Assembly (NCBI RefSeq): GCF_010093535.1
Contig: NW_022985163.1
Span: 1,574,421 to 1,638,420, forward strand
From: Lindgomyces ingoldianus
Taxonomy: Eukaryota; Ascomycota; Dothideomycetes; Pleosporales; Lindgomycetaceae
Direction: 5' to 3'
DNA: 64,000 bases
Below the pieces are notes generated by a model, which did not search any database, had not been told where the DNA came from, and saw only the letters and a program-made list of their open reading frames with translations. The number at the start of each line of letters is the position of its first letter. Position 1 is the stretch's first letter. Shown here in pieces: positions 35,026 through 48,800 of the stretch. The position numbers and the translations under genes were made by a program.

Positions 35026-35592
35026 CTTCTAATAGGTAATTAACACTGCACTTGACTTATATCTAGACATCTTTATACTAGTATATCTAGATAACATTCT
35101 TGTCTACACTAAAAAAGACAAACCTAACTATTTAATAAAAGTAAAACTAGTACTAGACTAATTACAAAAATATAGACTCTACCTACAACTCTTAAAATGT
35201 AAATTTAATGTATAGGAAACTAAATATCTTAAATTTATTATTAATAAAGAAAAAGTTAAGATAGATCTTATAAAAGTTAAAAAAGTAACAAAATAGCTAA
35301 CACTTATAAGTGTAAAGAAAGTTAGAGAATTTTTAAGCCTAATAAGATATGTGTAATAAATAATTAAAAACTACTTAAAAATTACACTTCTTCTTACAAA
35401 CATAATAACTAAAGAAGAACTATACCTTAAATTTATTTAAAACTTATAAATAAAAGAAGCCTTTTAAAAACTTAAAAAATTATAACTAGTAAACTAGTAA
35501 TATAAATATATAACTTAAAGCTTTAAACTAAGCTACACATAGATGCATTAAAAAGAGCTAAAGGAGTAGCACTTCTCTAGAAATAAGAAAAC

Positions 35593-35775
35593 TGTTGAAT
35601 AGGCTGTAACAGCTAGCTGCTTATAGTAAAAGCACTTAAGTAGCAAGAGTAAGAGTAGTGTATAGTGTGCACAGCATATAAGGTAGGTAGAGTAAAGGCA
35701 ACACATTTCTAGTTCTATTACTCTTGTCTTTTTCTTTATATAGAGAAAAAAAGGAATATCTAGATATTTATACAT
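35593..35775 (+). repeat. Lightly mutated LTR-like fragment
   Basis: Begins TGTTGAATAGGCTG exactly where the gypsy frame stops and is followed by RIP-mutated DNA. TGTTGAATA is a common start of copia LTRs; the other end and a target duplication were not found. Confidence 0.35.
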
Positions 35776-36300
35776 AAAGGTTTACGCGTAAGCGTTATAT
35801 AATGTAGATACATAATTCTACTTATGCGCAATTACTTATATCTAGGCTATAACACTACTACTATATATAGACACTAGTAACTTTTTATTTTTATCTAAAA
35901 AGTTACCTTTTATATAAGTTACTTTTTTATTTATTTATATAAGTCTATTTAGTTATGTTTTACTTATACTTTACTTTATTTATTAGAACTTGCTTTAGTA
36001 ATGCTATATATTAAAATAAGCTAGTTACACTATATAAATAGCTTTATAAATAGTGTAAAGTGTTTTAAGCTATTCTTATTTAGCCTTTATACACTTACTT
36101 TATAAGTAATTTAGTAGTGTATAGGCTATTTTATATAAAGTTTTATAACAAAATAGTGTAAAATTTTTATATAAGTAAGTGTGTAAAAAAGTGTATATAA
36201 TAAAGTTTTTTTTATCTTTTACTTTTCAAGCTTTACTATATAATTCTTTAGCTTTTTTCTCTTTTTATATAGTGCTAATAGTAACAGATCCTTCTGCCTG

Positions 36301-36325
36301 CACACACACACACACACACACACAC
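36301..36325 (+). repeat. (CA)n microsatellite
   Basis: About 12.5 CA units in otherwise CA-poor DNA. Every internal CA is in ACA context, the context that survives RIP here. Confidence 0.9.
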
Positions 36326-36855
36326 CTAGATGTCTCTCTAGCCCTCCTTCTCTACCTCTAGCGCTGTTAGCGCGGGCGTCTTTAATGTCCTTGTGTAGTC
36401 TAGCAGCCTAGAGCGCATTTATGTTACTTTTTTAACTAGTTTTACTACTAATTAGTAGTTTATTTAGTGTTTTAGCATAAATATATAAATTTTTTAGCTC
36501 TTTTACTTTTTTTTTTTTATATAAAATGCTAATTATAAATAAGCTAAAAAGTAGTAGTTATATAGTAGCTTTACTATTTTATAATATTAATATTATCTTA
36601 CCTACTAGCACTAATCTGCAGCTGTAAGCAGTAAAAGTTATATATTACAAAAAGTACTTCTATATAGTTTTAGTCTAAAGTTATAGTTAAGTTTTAGTAA
36701 CTTTATATACTTATTATTATAGTAGCACTACTAGTGCTTTTTTTTTTATTAAGTGTTATATGCTAGCTAACTTCTAGGCTAATGCCTATGCCTTATGCGT
36801 ATAGCAGAGCTGTGGTCTGCATTATAACTACTACATGTAAGGGGTGGTGTGTTCT

Positions 36856-36884
36856 AGAGAGGGAGGGGGGAGAGAGAGAGAGGG
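36856..36884 (+). repeat. GA-rich purine tract
   Basis: Continuous purine run including (GA)6 and G6, in otherwise RIP-mutated DNA. Confidence 0.85.
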
Positions 36885-37868
36885 TAGTAGCTTTTTTTTT
36901 TTATATACTAAATAAATAAACTATTTTTTTTTACATATTCTTTTCTTCTAATCTTATAATAAAAAAAATAAGTATGTATAATAAAAAAAATAAAAAAATA
37001 GGCTTTATATAAATATGTTATTAGTCTAGTTAGTCTAAAGCATTTTTACGCATAAGATCTAGCTAGTCTACAGATGCTTTTATTTAGACAAAGAAGTAGT
37101 TAGTTAGAACTAATAATTAAAAAGCCTAATTTAGTGTTGTTTTTATACATATATTTACTAAGTTATTTTTACTATTAATTTACTTTATTTTAGTAATTTC
37201 TTTTTTTATATAATTTATAGAGTAATATAATGTTAATTATAAGTTACTTTTTACTAGTAGTGCCTAGGTTAATAAAGTAATTATATAAAAACTTTAAATT
37301 TATGTAAATTACTACTAGAATTAGTAGTAGTTTAAATGTTTATATAATTTACTATAAAGTTATACTAAAAGTAATTACATTATTAAACTTTTTAACTATT
37401 TTATATAGTTTACTAGTAAGAACACTTCTAGTTACTTTTTTACACTTAGTAGAATTTTAGTGTATAATGTTACTTAGTATTTTAAAGTAGTTACTTTACT
37501 CTATATAGTTTTTATTACTTAATATAATTAAAAATTTTAGCTATAAGCTAAGGTTTTTATTATTAGTAAATAATCTATTTATAAAGATAAATAGCTTTAC
37601 ACTATTAAGCTATAATAGTAAAAAAGTAAAACTACACTTACTATTATTTATTTACTATTAGATTTATATGTTAAGTGTGTTAATATTATTATACAAAAAG
37701 TCTATAGTTTATGTAGTAATAAATAGGTTAAATACTACCTTTAGTTAATATATAGATATAATGTATACCTCTCTTACACATTACTTAATATATTATTATG
37801 CAGCATTTTATTTTTTAAGTTAATTATATAAAAGTAGCTTACTTATCTCTTTTAAGTAAAAACTACTA

Positions 37869-38968
37869 ACGTACTTCATAGGCAAGTTGCTCACACACCT
37901 GAGTTGCTTACTTTTGCTAAGACCCCACTAAACTACCCTTCCTACACTAATGCATTCCCTACAACACTACTTAGACGCGCTAAAAGAATGTTAGATACAG
38001 CTTACGCTCTAAGCTTTTAAATAAGACATAAAACTCTTAAAGAAATGTGCTATAGCTATATATAAAGTCCTGTAAAAGACAATAAATAACTATAGCGCTA
38101 GACAACCTTTATAAGCTAATTTTACAGCTAAATTATAAAGGCTAGGTAATAAAAAGAAGCAGGTGATTGTTAAGACTATACTTAAGCTATATGCGCAAGG
38201 AATTTCCCCTTAAATAGCATTTATAGCTAATATAGCTAATTCTTTGCGCGCTAAGCGTAATCTAGGCTATGTTTGCATAAACTAGCCTAGTATGTTTGTA
38301 AAGCGTTATTTAGAGCTTAAAGTAACGTTTAAGCGTAAGTACAACTATAAGAGAGCCCTCTATAAGAGTCCTAGAGTAATTTAGGGCAGGTTTAGCCTTA
38401 TAGAGAATATTAAAGCTAAGTATAGCATTTAGGATAATAACATGTACAACTTTAGCAAAACAGGGTTTATAATTAGCTAGATATCTTTTAACTATACTTG
38501 CGCTTAAAACTTTACTTTAAGCTCTAAATAACACTTTACAAACGTACTAGGCTAGTTTATGTAAACATGGCCTAGATTACGCTTAGCGCGCAAAGAATTA
38601 GCTATATTAGCTATAAATGCTATCTAAGGGGAAATTCCTTGCGCATATAGCTTAAGTATAGTCTTAATAATTACCTGCTCCTTTTTATTGCCTAGCCTCT
38701 GTAATTTAGCTGTAGAATTAGCTTGTAAAGGTTGTCTAGTGCTGTAGTTATTTATTATCTTTTATAGAACTTTGCACATAGCTATAGCACATTTCTTTAA
38801 AAGTTTTATGTCTTATTTAAAAGCTTAGAGTGTAAGCTGTATCTAATGTTCTTTTAGCGCGTCTAAGTAGTGTTGTAGGGAATGCATTAGTGTAGGAAGG
38901 GTAGTTTAGTGGGGTCTTGGCAAAAGTAAGTAACTTAGGTGTGTGAGCAACTCGCCTATAAAGTATGT
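37869..38968. mobile_element. Fold-back pogo derivative, copy 2
   Basis: 1100 bp flanked by TA (37867-37868, 38969-38970). The left arm 37869-38351 and the right arm 38490-38968 are inverted copies of each other over about 480 bases; the loop of about 140 bases carries the transposase segment around the first catalytic region (MYNFSKTGFII, ancestrally a DETGF-type motif). Each arm contains the 60-bp terminus and the helix-turn-helix coding part. No catalytic core, so non-autonomous. Confidence 0.88.
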
Positions 38969-38970
38969 TA

Positions 38971-40168
38971 TGTTATGTGTAAGTTTAATTCTTTTACTAT
39001 TAAACTTAATAAGCTGCTTTTTTACTAAAATAGTTTTACTTTTTATATAAAACTTTACTTTTTATATAAAACTTTACTTTTTATAGTTTTTTTTTCTTTT
39101 TATATAAAATTTTTTATTAGAATGCTTAAAGTGTTATCTATTTATAGGCTAGTAGTACTAAAAGTGTGCTCTTCTTTATTAGTAATTAAAAAGTAGAGGT
39201 TGTATAAAAAGATATATATATATAGCTTTTTTTTATAGTAGTTATAGTATATTTTAAACTAATATAGTCCTAATTTAGTAGCTTTATATAAAGGTTATAT
39301 AACCTAGAGTATTATATTTAGTAGAAAGCTCTAGCGTATCTTCTTTAGTAGCATTATATATAGTATGTGTATAAGCTTATCTATTAATTAAATATATACT
39401 TATATAATATTATATAGTTTAAAATGCATTTTATATGTAGCTTTTAAGCTTACTTTTATAGCTAAAAGTAGTCTTTAGCTTATTCTCTAAATAGTTAGTA
39501 ACTAAGTAAAAAAAAAAATTTTTTTTTTTTTCTAAGTAGCTAGTAAACACTAAGTAAGATTTCTTATATAGTTAAGTTATTTTACTTTTTACTTTTTATA
39601 TAAGGCAAAGGTTAAAAATCTAACTTTTATACTTTATTAAGTTATATAGTATAACCTTAAAAGTGCTATTAGTAATTAAAGTGTTTATTTTTATATAGTC
39701 TAATTTTTTTAAATGGTTTTTTAAGTGTAGTAATTACACTATTTATATAAAGCTTAATTTTTTTTTTAAGTTAGAAATACCTAGTTTAGACTTTATATAA
39801 GTTTTTTTTACTTTTTACTTCTTTTAGTATTTATATCTTTTCTTTATACTAGTGTAGTATTACTATTCTAAAAGGCTTAGTCTATAGTAGGCTTTAGTTT
39901 TACTTTTATAATATTTTTATAAAAAATATTTTTATATAAAAATTAGTTTATCTAAGTTATTTATTATAAGTAAGTTATCTTTTTTTTCTTTATAGTATAG
40001 TTTAACCTGTGTATATTAAAGCTTTAGTAAGCTATTTTTTTTTAATAATAATGTTTTTTTCTTTAATGCTTTTAATTTTATATAAGCTAGTTTAGCCTTT
40101 TTTCTCTCTTTATGCTATAATCTCTAAGCTAAGAGGGAAGTTAAGAACTTTATATATTATAAAGCTAT
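38971..40168. other. RIP-mutated DNA of unknown origin
   Basis: AT-rich, stops in all frames. It contains a short tandem repeat of about 20 bases (ACTTTTTATATAAA-type, 39027-39083). Probably the continuation of the 35.8-37.9 kb sequence across the fold-back insertion. Confidence 0.4.
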
Positions 40169-40261
40169 TAACGTACTTCATGGGCGAGTTGCTTACACAC
40201 CTAAGTCGCTTACTTTTGCTAAGACCCCACCCTAACAAACTCTATTATAGCCTATAACAAC

Positions 40262-40540
40262 TGTAACGGCGCAGGCAAGACAATGGGTCCGAATGCGGTG
40301 GGAATCCACTCAGAGGCATATGGGAGTGCGTGGGGACTCTGAACCTGGGAATGCCATTGACACCTATAGGCCTTGTACGTAGGATATCAGAAAACTACCG
40401 AGCTAGCTACAGGGGCGAGGTGCGACTAAATACATGAGGGAATAGGGGTAACAGCAGGGGTCGGGGCCAGGTCGAGGTCGGGGCCGATACGGGGGCCTTC
40501 CGGGCCATCCGAGATGGAACGATTCATGAGGATCGTTACA
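40262..40540 (-). repeat. Solo LTR of the TGTAAC family, inverted, unmutated, TSD ACAAC
   Basis: 279 bp with TGTAACGG...GATCGTTACA ends, flanked by ACAAC at 40257-40261 and 40541-40545. It keeps CpG-rich sequence (GGTCGGGGCCAGGTCGAGG), the opposite of the surrounding transposon. Confidence 0.94.
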
Positions 40541-41713
40541 ACAACCCGCTCTAGCACTATATAGTATAGTACAGCCTAGAATATTATTTAGATACTACTT
40601 TTACTTCTTACTTACATGTTTGCGTGTTATGCCTAGTCTAATTACACTGTCTGCAGCGCCTTTAGGATAGCTTACCTACTTTAGCTTACACCTGCTTCTT
40701 TGCTTTCTTTTTATTACTGTGCGCCCTAAACTTTTTTAAAGCTGTTAAGCGTAGGCCTTTTTAAATTATTAAGGTTTTTTCTGCCTTAATCTACTTTTTT
40801 TTATGTAATTTATATTACATAGCAGCTTTATTAGCTGCTTAAAGCTTAGTAATTTCCTATTATACTAACACTAGCTTATATATAATTATTACTGCCCTTT
40901 TTAAAACTTTTTTAAACACTTTAACTATAAAAGTTAGTAAACTATTTATATGCTTTTAAATTCTTATTTTTATAAGCATTAATTATAACTTAAGTTTTAA
41001 AGTATTACTTAAAGTTTACAACTACTAGAGCTTATTATATATAAGTAGTAGTAGTAATAGAGTGCGCAACTTTATATTAAGGCCTATTATAACTTATTAT
41101 AAGTTAAAAGAAACTAATCTAGTGCTTTAAAACTTTTTTTAAATATTACTAAAAGTAATTATAGTATTATAAGCTGCTTTAAAGCATAGCAGAAACTTTA
41201 TTTTTATAATATAAGTAATTTAGTTACGCATAAGGTTTTTAGCTTAGCGCCTATATGCCTTTTTTAAAAGAGTAAAACAACCCACATTAAGTAGCTATAA
41301 AAAGTGTAATAAGTAAAAAAGTATATAAATAGTAATAATTTTATTATCTTTATAGTATTACTAAAAATAAAGTAAGTTATAGCTCTTATAGCTATTAATA
41401 ACTAGCAGACAGTAGCTGCTAACAGTACACTTCTTTATATGCGTGTTAAAGTGCTTTAACTAGTCTAGACTAAGCTAATTAGTAGTCTAGCTATACTTAA
41501 AAATTATAATAACTTAATTCTAAAGTAAATTTTCCTTTTTATACTAGTTTAAAAAGTAGTTACTACCTTAAAAGATAATAAAAGGCAGAATAGCCTACTT
41601 TTTAGTATTAATGCCCTAGATAGCTGTTGTCTACTCCTAGTTGCCTAGCTAGACTGCTTTTCGCTGTCCTTATCTCTCTAAACTTATAATAATTGCTTTA
41701 GTAAATATCTAGC

Positions 41714-42031
41714 TGTCACGATTGTGCACGAGTAAGGTTATAGAGCTTCACAGAGGTCTAGTTTAATTACTACGTGAGGTATTATAGTAGGTACAAGACG
41801 TTGTGTGAGAAACAGGAAAGTTTAGAAGAAAATTAGTAATTAAATACTTAGCTTAGAAGTCTAAGCACTTTAGGTATAAATTAAGCTTATTCTAAGTTTA
41901 GTTAGTGTTAAAGTAGTTTATACTTAAGTTTATATCTATGTTATGTTATATTTATATTAGATGTGCACTAATAATACTCTAGTACATGTCTAATATAGTT
42001 ATGTCTAGGATCTAGAGAGGATACTGTGACA
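41714..42031 (-). repeat. 3' LTR of the outer gypsy element
   Basis: 318 bp, TGTCACGATTGTGCACGAG ... ATACTGTGACA on the plus strand. Terminal bases largely unmutated. Confidence 0.93.
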
Positions 42032-42045
42032 GTACCTCCCCTCTT

Positions 42046-45000
42046 ATTAGAAAGGGAATCCTTTACATTAGTAGTTCTAGCATTAAGTTGTCTTTATTAG
42101 GGTATAAGTTTAGTTTAGATAGGTATTAGGCGTAGAATTAAGTTACTATAGAGTTCTTTTACAAAGCTTTTATAGGTTCCTATAACAGTTTATTATATCT
42201 AGTTTATTTTATAAAGTATTTATAAATATATTTCTTTTTATTAAACTAGATCTATTTAATGTCTTTTATAATATATTTTAGTTTGTTATTTATAATAATA
42301 AGTTTAAGTAGTAGGTTTAGCTGTCTAAGTAAATAGTTAGATTTAGAGGCTACTTAGCGCAGCAATAATACATAGAACACAGGGTGTATCTTTATGCTGT
42401 TAGGTAGAATTAATTAGTAAGTGTATAATAAAACTATATAAGCTACTGTAAAGGGGCTAAAGTTTTTTTAATTAAGTTTCTTTAATTATTAGTTTATTTA
42501 AATATTTCTAGTGTCTAGCTAGACCTTCTTGCTAGCTGCATACGCAGGGGTAAAGGTTTAGAATTAGTTTATGTACTCTTGTTAAAAAGCTTAAGCTTAT
42601 ATAAGCTTTTTATAAATATATTTAAATATATTTTAGATCTTATTAATAAGTCTATTTACATTTATTACTTATATAAATTAATAAGTTAGTTAAAGGGTAT
42701 TTAAAAGTAGTTTAAATCTTATTTAAAAGTAGTATTTATAGTTTACTAAAAATAAGAATACTTATGTTAATTTAGATATTATATTATTAGCTTTAAACTA
42801 TGCTATAGCTAACTATTTTACCTAGTTATCTTACTAGTAGTTTATATACACTTATAGAACTTATTTTATTATAGCATTTATGTTCTTAGTTTAGCTGTTA
42901 GTCTCTAGGTAAAAAGCTGTATATAAATAGGGGATAATTTAAAGCTATTTATAGAGTTTGTCCTAAAAGGCTAAGACAAACTGCATACCTCTATCTAATA
43001 TAATTATGTTAGGCAGGCTATAGTAAACTTATACATATTAGTAGAATAACTAGGCTATATTAGAGGCAGTTATAAAGAAACATAGTATTAAGTATTAATA
43101 CTTAGTTAAGTAATTAATAACTACTATAATATTTATATACCTTTTAGATAGAAATAAGTTTATAATAAAATTAATTAATATATTTTTCTAAGCTTATTTA
43201 GAGATTAGGAGTAGTTTAAGTAGGCTATTATACCTTTTTTAAAAGGCCTTTACTTTATAGTAAGTATAGTAATATAATACATATTAGCGTACAGTATAGA
43301 ACATGCAGGGCTAGTAGTACTCTCTCTGTAGTAGGTTAAGAGTCTTTCCTCTGCCTAAGTGTTTTTTAATAGGCAAGTTATGTATAATTTAGAGTAGTTT
43401 AATTCTTAGTTTATTAGAATTAGAGATTATAAGTTAGTTATAGTAATATAGCTTACTATTTTAGTTTTTATAGTTAGCTAGTGTTACTTTTTTTAACTAA
43501 CTAGCGCTGTTTTAGAGTAGGTCTAAAGTTTTTTAAATAAATTTATTATTTAAATACTTATTAGTAATAATTTAATTAATTATTTAATTTATTTTGTTTA
43601 AGTTAAAGTCTAAAAATAGCTTAAGTTAAAGTAGAGTTTAGTGTTAAGCCTTTTACACTTTTTTTTAAGTAAAGATGTTTTAGAATTACTTTATAAAGGC
43701 ATCTAGTTTCTTTTTATTTTAACTAAAATAATAAGTAATCTTAAAATTAAAATAAAATAGGTATTTAAACTAATAGGCTTATTAGTAGCTAAGTTATTTT
43801 ATAGTTATAAAGTACTGCAAGTTCTTATAGTTAGATAGGACCTATATTAGATGCGCTGCACTTTCTAGTTTAAGTTGCTATTATTTAAAGCAGTATACTA
43901 TAGTAAGTAATTTTTTATTATAAATTTTATAATTACCTTCTATAAGACTTATTCTTTTTAAAAAGTATATAATAGGCCTAATAGTCCTATCTAGCTTAGT
44001 CTAGAAAAGAACTTCTGCTACTATGTAGTCTAAGGCATTAGCTTCTACAAGTATTAGTAGTCTAAAGTTAAAGTAGTAAAGTATTAAAGCTTTAGTAAAA
44101 GCTTTCTTTAGCTAGTTAAAAAACTATTAGTAATTTAAGTTAAAGTTAAATTAGATTTTTTTTTAGTAAGTATAATTATAAAGCTTACTTACTATAAGAA
44201 GTTATTAATAAATTATTAGTAAAAGTTAGTAAATTTTATAAAAGCTTAAATATCTTTTATGTTCTTTAGGTATTACTAATCTAGCATAGTCTAAACTTTA
44301 ATAAGGTTTATTTAAATACTATTTATAGAGATTATATATTCTAAATACATAACCTTTAATTAGTAGAACTTACATTTATCTATATTAAGTTACAGACCTG
44401 CTTCTTCTATAGCTTTTAGCACTAGGCGTATATACTGTTTATGCTCTAAAAAGCTATTACTATAGATTAAAATATTATTAATATACATAGTGCAGAACAC
44501 GTCTAGGTAGGGTTAAAGTAAGTTATTTATAAAATGTTAAAAAGTACTAAGCGTGTTAGCTAAGCTAAAGGGCATTACTAAGTACTTAAATAGTCTATAT
44601 TAGGTTTAAAATATTATTAGCTACTTATTACCCTTTACTATTCTTAGCTTATTAAAGGCAGTAATAATATCTAACTTTATAAAATACTTTGCTTTACTTA
44701 GTTAGCTTAGAGTTTCTTATAAAAAAAAATTAAGTATTAGTTTTTAATAGTAACAGCATTTAGTTTTTAGTAGTTAATGTAGAATTAAAGCCTACTTTTA
44801 GGTTTCTTTATAAATAGTATAAGTAACACTACTAGTAAAAAGCTAGCTTAAATAAAACTTTTTTTTAAGTTTTTATTAAGGTATTTTTAGAGCACTTTTA
44901 ATTTATTTAGTAACATTTTATATAGTAGCCTATAACTAGGTTATTTACTAGGCTTAAAAGTTATTTAGTAATTATATAGACATTATATTAAAAGCTTATT

Positions 45001-45498
45001 AAACTTGTCTTAGAAAAAGACATGTAATAAGTTATAGTAGTCTTAAAAGACTATTATTCTTAAGTTAGTGCATTTTTAAGAAGCTAGAGCTTAGTCTATA
45101 TTAGAAATTATAACTGCGTAGATTTTATAATCTAGTTATTAAGCTAGAGTTATAAATAAGGCAGGTTCTATGTAGCAGATGTCTATCTGCTATTTAAGTC
45201 CTAGTTTATGTCTAAATTAGGTAGGTAAAGATTTTATAAAAGCTTCTTTTTTTTTAAGTTTAGGTAGTTATTAAATTATTTTATATAGCTTATTTTAGTA
45301 AAAGGCCTAGCTTGTTAGCCTTACTTAGGTAGTTCTTCTCTAAGTTATTAAAAAGTAGGTTTAAAGACCTTCTATATTAAGTGCTACTTAGGTGTTGTTT
45401 AAGTGTAAGTGTAAGCATATATTTTAGCATTAGAAAGAGTTAAAGTTTAGAACTTACTTTTAGTAATTAAAGGCAACCTTATGCTAATACAGCTATAG
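42046..45498 (-). pseudogene. Outer gypsy: pol 3' region (integrase to reverse transcriptase), RIP-damaged
   Basis: Minus-strand coding sequence homologous to the nested copy's integrase, chromodomain-like tail, RNase H and reverse transcriptase. All frames are closed by TAA/TAG. Its upstream half continues at 51161-52719. Confidence 0.8.
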
Positions 45499-45815
45499 TG
45501 TTATAGTATCCTCCCTAGATCCTAGACATAACTGTATTAGACGCGTACTAGAGTATTATTAGTGCACGTCTAACATAAACATAACACAACATAGACATAA
45601 ACTTAAGTATAAACTGCCTTAACACTAACTAAACCTAGAATAGGCTTAATTTATACCTAAAGCGCTTAGACTTTTAAGCTAAGTATTTAATTACTAATTT
45701 CCTTCTAAACTTTCTTATTTCTTACATAATATCTTATACTTACTATAATACCTTATGTAGTAATTAAACTAGACCTTTATAAAGCTCTATAACCTTACTT
45801 ATGCATAATTATAAT
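45499..45815 (+). repeat. 5' LTR of the nested gypsy element
   Basis: 317 bp; its right end is heavily mutated (ATTATAATA where the other copies have ATTGTGACA). Confidence 0.92.
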
Positions 45816-48800
45816 ATTATGTTATGTTAAAACTTTAGCTAAAAATAGCCTCTAAATCTAATCTAATAAGCTTAGTACTTATATAACTCTAAGCTATTAA
45901 AGTAAGCTAAGAAGCTTTTTAAAAAGTGCTTACTTTATAAAAAAGCTACTACATTATAAGCTTTAAAGCTTTTTAAAAAGACTTTAAAAAACAGCTTTAC
46001 ATTATTAAGTAGTCTATTTCTGCCTTAACTTTTATTATAGTAGTAGAAACTAAGAACTTACTAGCTTTAAAGCTTACTTAAAAGTCTAAAGATAGCTTAA
46101 CTCTTTTCTGCCTAATACTACTTATAACCTATAACTTTTTTAACTTAGTAATAAAATTTAACTAACTCCCTAATTTTTTACTATTTAATAGAAAATAGAA
46201 AGACCTACTTTTTTTTTATATAAGCTTTAATATAAACTTAAAGAAAATATAAACTAATTTCTTTTTAAATGCTTCTAGTTACTATATGCCTACTTTTAAC
46301 TTAACTATAACATAATAGCCTTAATTAACTTACTAATAAATAAAGATATTATTAACCTAGATTAATTTATAGTGTTTTTATAAGTAACTTATAAAGACTT
46401 AAATAAAAAGTTAACAGCTCTAAGTTGCCTAAACACTTTATAATAAAAAAAAAAAGCTTTACTTTACACTTTACTAAGTTTTGCTAACTTATATTTAATA
46501 TAGGCTTAAATAAGATAAGTCTAATTATAGCCTTATATAACTCCCTCTTAACTAAACTATAACGCGCTATAGTAGGAAAACCCCTTTTAAACAACCTTAA
46601 CACATATGCAAACCTAATTACTACTTATAATAATAACATAAGGTTCCTTCCTGTATAAGCCCTAATACACCCCTAAACTAGCGTAGTTGCAAATAAGGAC
46701 TTTAACATAATAAAAATTAATTTAAATTATGCTTTAGTTAGTTCTAAAAAGCATAAAGATTATAAAAAAAAAAGTTAATGCTTTAAGTGTAGTAAGCATA
46801 GTTATATCTTCTAAAACTACTTTATTTCTTTTTTTTAAGTCTACATAAGTAGCGCTGCTAGCACTTATTAAAAATTTTTACTATTTTAATCTTATTTTTA
46901 TAAGGGCTTTAACTTATATTTAAGCCTTAATTTTTCTTACTACTCTTAATGTAGCTGCAGCTATAGCAGTAAAAGCCTATAAAAAGGCTTATTCTAGGGC
47001 TAAGTTGCTCTTTAAGACTAATTTAACACTAGATTTTTACTAACTTATAAGCTAAGTCTCCTACTAATAACTAAAAGTACTAAGTTAATATTTTTATATA
47101 TTTATAATAAAAAACTATATTAGCCTTAATATAAGCTTTTATTAACTTAAAAGCAAACAGTATAAGTTATATTAATAAAGAACTAGCATATAAACTAAAT
47201 CTTTAATTAACACTACTTACTTAAATAATTTACCTAACTAGATTTAATAAAAAACAACTTAAAAAAGGTTTTATCTTTTATACTATAACTATTATAATTA
47301 CCTACTAACACTATAAGAAGTAGATTAAGCTCTATGTAATAAACATAAGATGTTATAACCTAATTCTAGAACAACTATAGCTATATTAGCACAAAGTTGC
47401 CTTTAATTACTAAAAGTAAGTTCTAAACTTTAACTTTTTTTAATGCTAAGATATATGCTTACACTTACACCTAAATAACACTTAAATAGCACTTAATATA
47501 GAAGGTCTCTAGACTTACTCTCTAATAACCTAAAAAAGAACTACCTAAGTAAAGCTAATAAGCTAGGCCTTTTACTAAAATAAGCTATGTAAAATAATTT
47601 AATAACTACTTAAACTTAAAAAAAAGCTTTTAAAAAATCTTTACTTACTTAATTTAAACATAATCTAGGACTTAAACAGCAGATAGACATCTGCTATATA
47701 GAACCTGCTCTGTTTATAACTCTAGCTTAATAACTAGATTATAAAATCTACATAGTTATAATTTCTAATATAAACTAAGCTTTAGCTCTTTAAAAACACA
47801 CTAACTTAAAAATAATAGTTCTTTAAGACTACTATAACTTATTATATATTTTTTTTTAAAACAAGTTTAATAAGCTTTTAATATAATGTCTATATAATTA
47901 CTAAATAACCTTTAAGCCTAGTAAATAACCTAGTTATAGGCTACTATATAAAATGTTACTAAATAAATTAAAAGTGCTCTAAAAATACCTTAATAAAAAC
48001 TTAAAAAAAAGGTTTATTTAAGCTAGCTTTTTACTAGTAGTGTTACTTATACTATTTATAAAGAAACTTAGAGGTAGGCTTTAATTCTATGTTAACTACT
48101 AAAGACTAAATGCTATTACTATTAAAAACTAATACTTAATTTTTTTTTATAGAAAACTTTAAGCTAACTAAGTAAAGCAAAGTATTTTATAAAGTTAAAT
48201 ATTATTACTACTTTTAATAAGCTAAGAATAGTAAAGAGTAATAAGTAGCTAACAGCATTTTAGACCTAATATAAACTATTTAAGTACCTAGTAATGCCCT
48301 TTAGCTTAGCTAACATGCTTAGTACTTTTTAACATTTTATAAATAACTTGCTTTAACCCTACCTAGATGTATTTTACACTATATATATTAATAATATTTT
48401 AATCTATAGTAATAGCCTTTTAGAGCATAAACAGCATGTACGCCTAGTGCTAAAGGCTATAAAAGAAGCAGGTCTATAACTTAATATAGACAAATGTAAG
48501 TTCTACTAATTAAAGGTTATATATTTAGAATATATAATCTTTATAAATAGCATTTAAATAGACCCTATTAAGGTTTAAACTATGCTAGATTAGTAATACT
48601 TAAAAGATATAAAAAATGTTTAAGCTTTTATAAAATTTACTAACTTTTACTAATAATTTATTAACAACTTTTTATAGCTAGTAAGCCTTATAATTACACT
48701 TACTAAAAAAAAGGTTTAATTTAACTTTAACTTAAATTACTAATAGTTTTTTAACTAGCTAAAAAAAGCTTTTACTAAAGCTTTAATACTTTACTACTTT

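Larger units (their letters stand above)
30880..35585 (+). pseudogene. Ty3/gypsy gag-pol remnant, interrupted by two solo LTRs
   Basis: Reading TAG/TAA as damaged codons, a retrotransposon gag domain is visible around 31.3-31.7 kb (LRLYLEGFLA..., ALTPIYRLVNQ, HYAAHFYKQLAIYRQTDQRA, SKMFYNRLN). A CCHC zinc knuckle follows at 31929-31970 (C-L-N-Y/C-K-K-V-G-Y/H-F-C-stop-K-C), and a protease-like stretch lies before 33.4 kb. Reverse transcriptase is split: part 1 at about 34.28-34.72 kb (EYVDKMLAKEHIQKSKSSIA, VYQDYQTLNKKYYLQLVPT) and part 2 at about 35.04-35.48 kb (YLDNILVYTKKDK, LYLQLLKCKFNVQETKYLKF, VREFLSLIRYV). An early RNase H piece follows (LYIDALKRAKGVALL), and the frame ends at about 35585. 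Solo LTRs lie at 33447-33799 and 34726-35025, the second inside the reverse transcriptase. Integrase is missing. Confidence 0.85.
35776..37866. other. RIP-mutated DNA of unknown origin with two low-complexity tracts
   Basis: AT-rich, no readable coding sequence. It includes a short, less mutated stretch (36280-36420) with a CA run and another (36770-36890) with a GA-rich run. Confidence 0.45.

Noticed and set aside
35548..35775. Minus-strand frame of 75 aa
   Set aside because: It spans the junction of a gypsy remnant and an LTR-like fragment and is low complexity.
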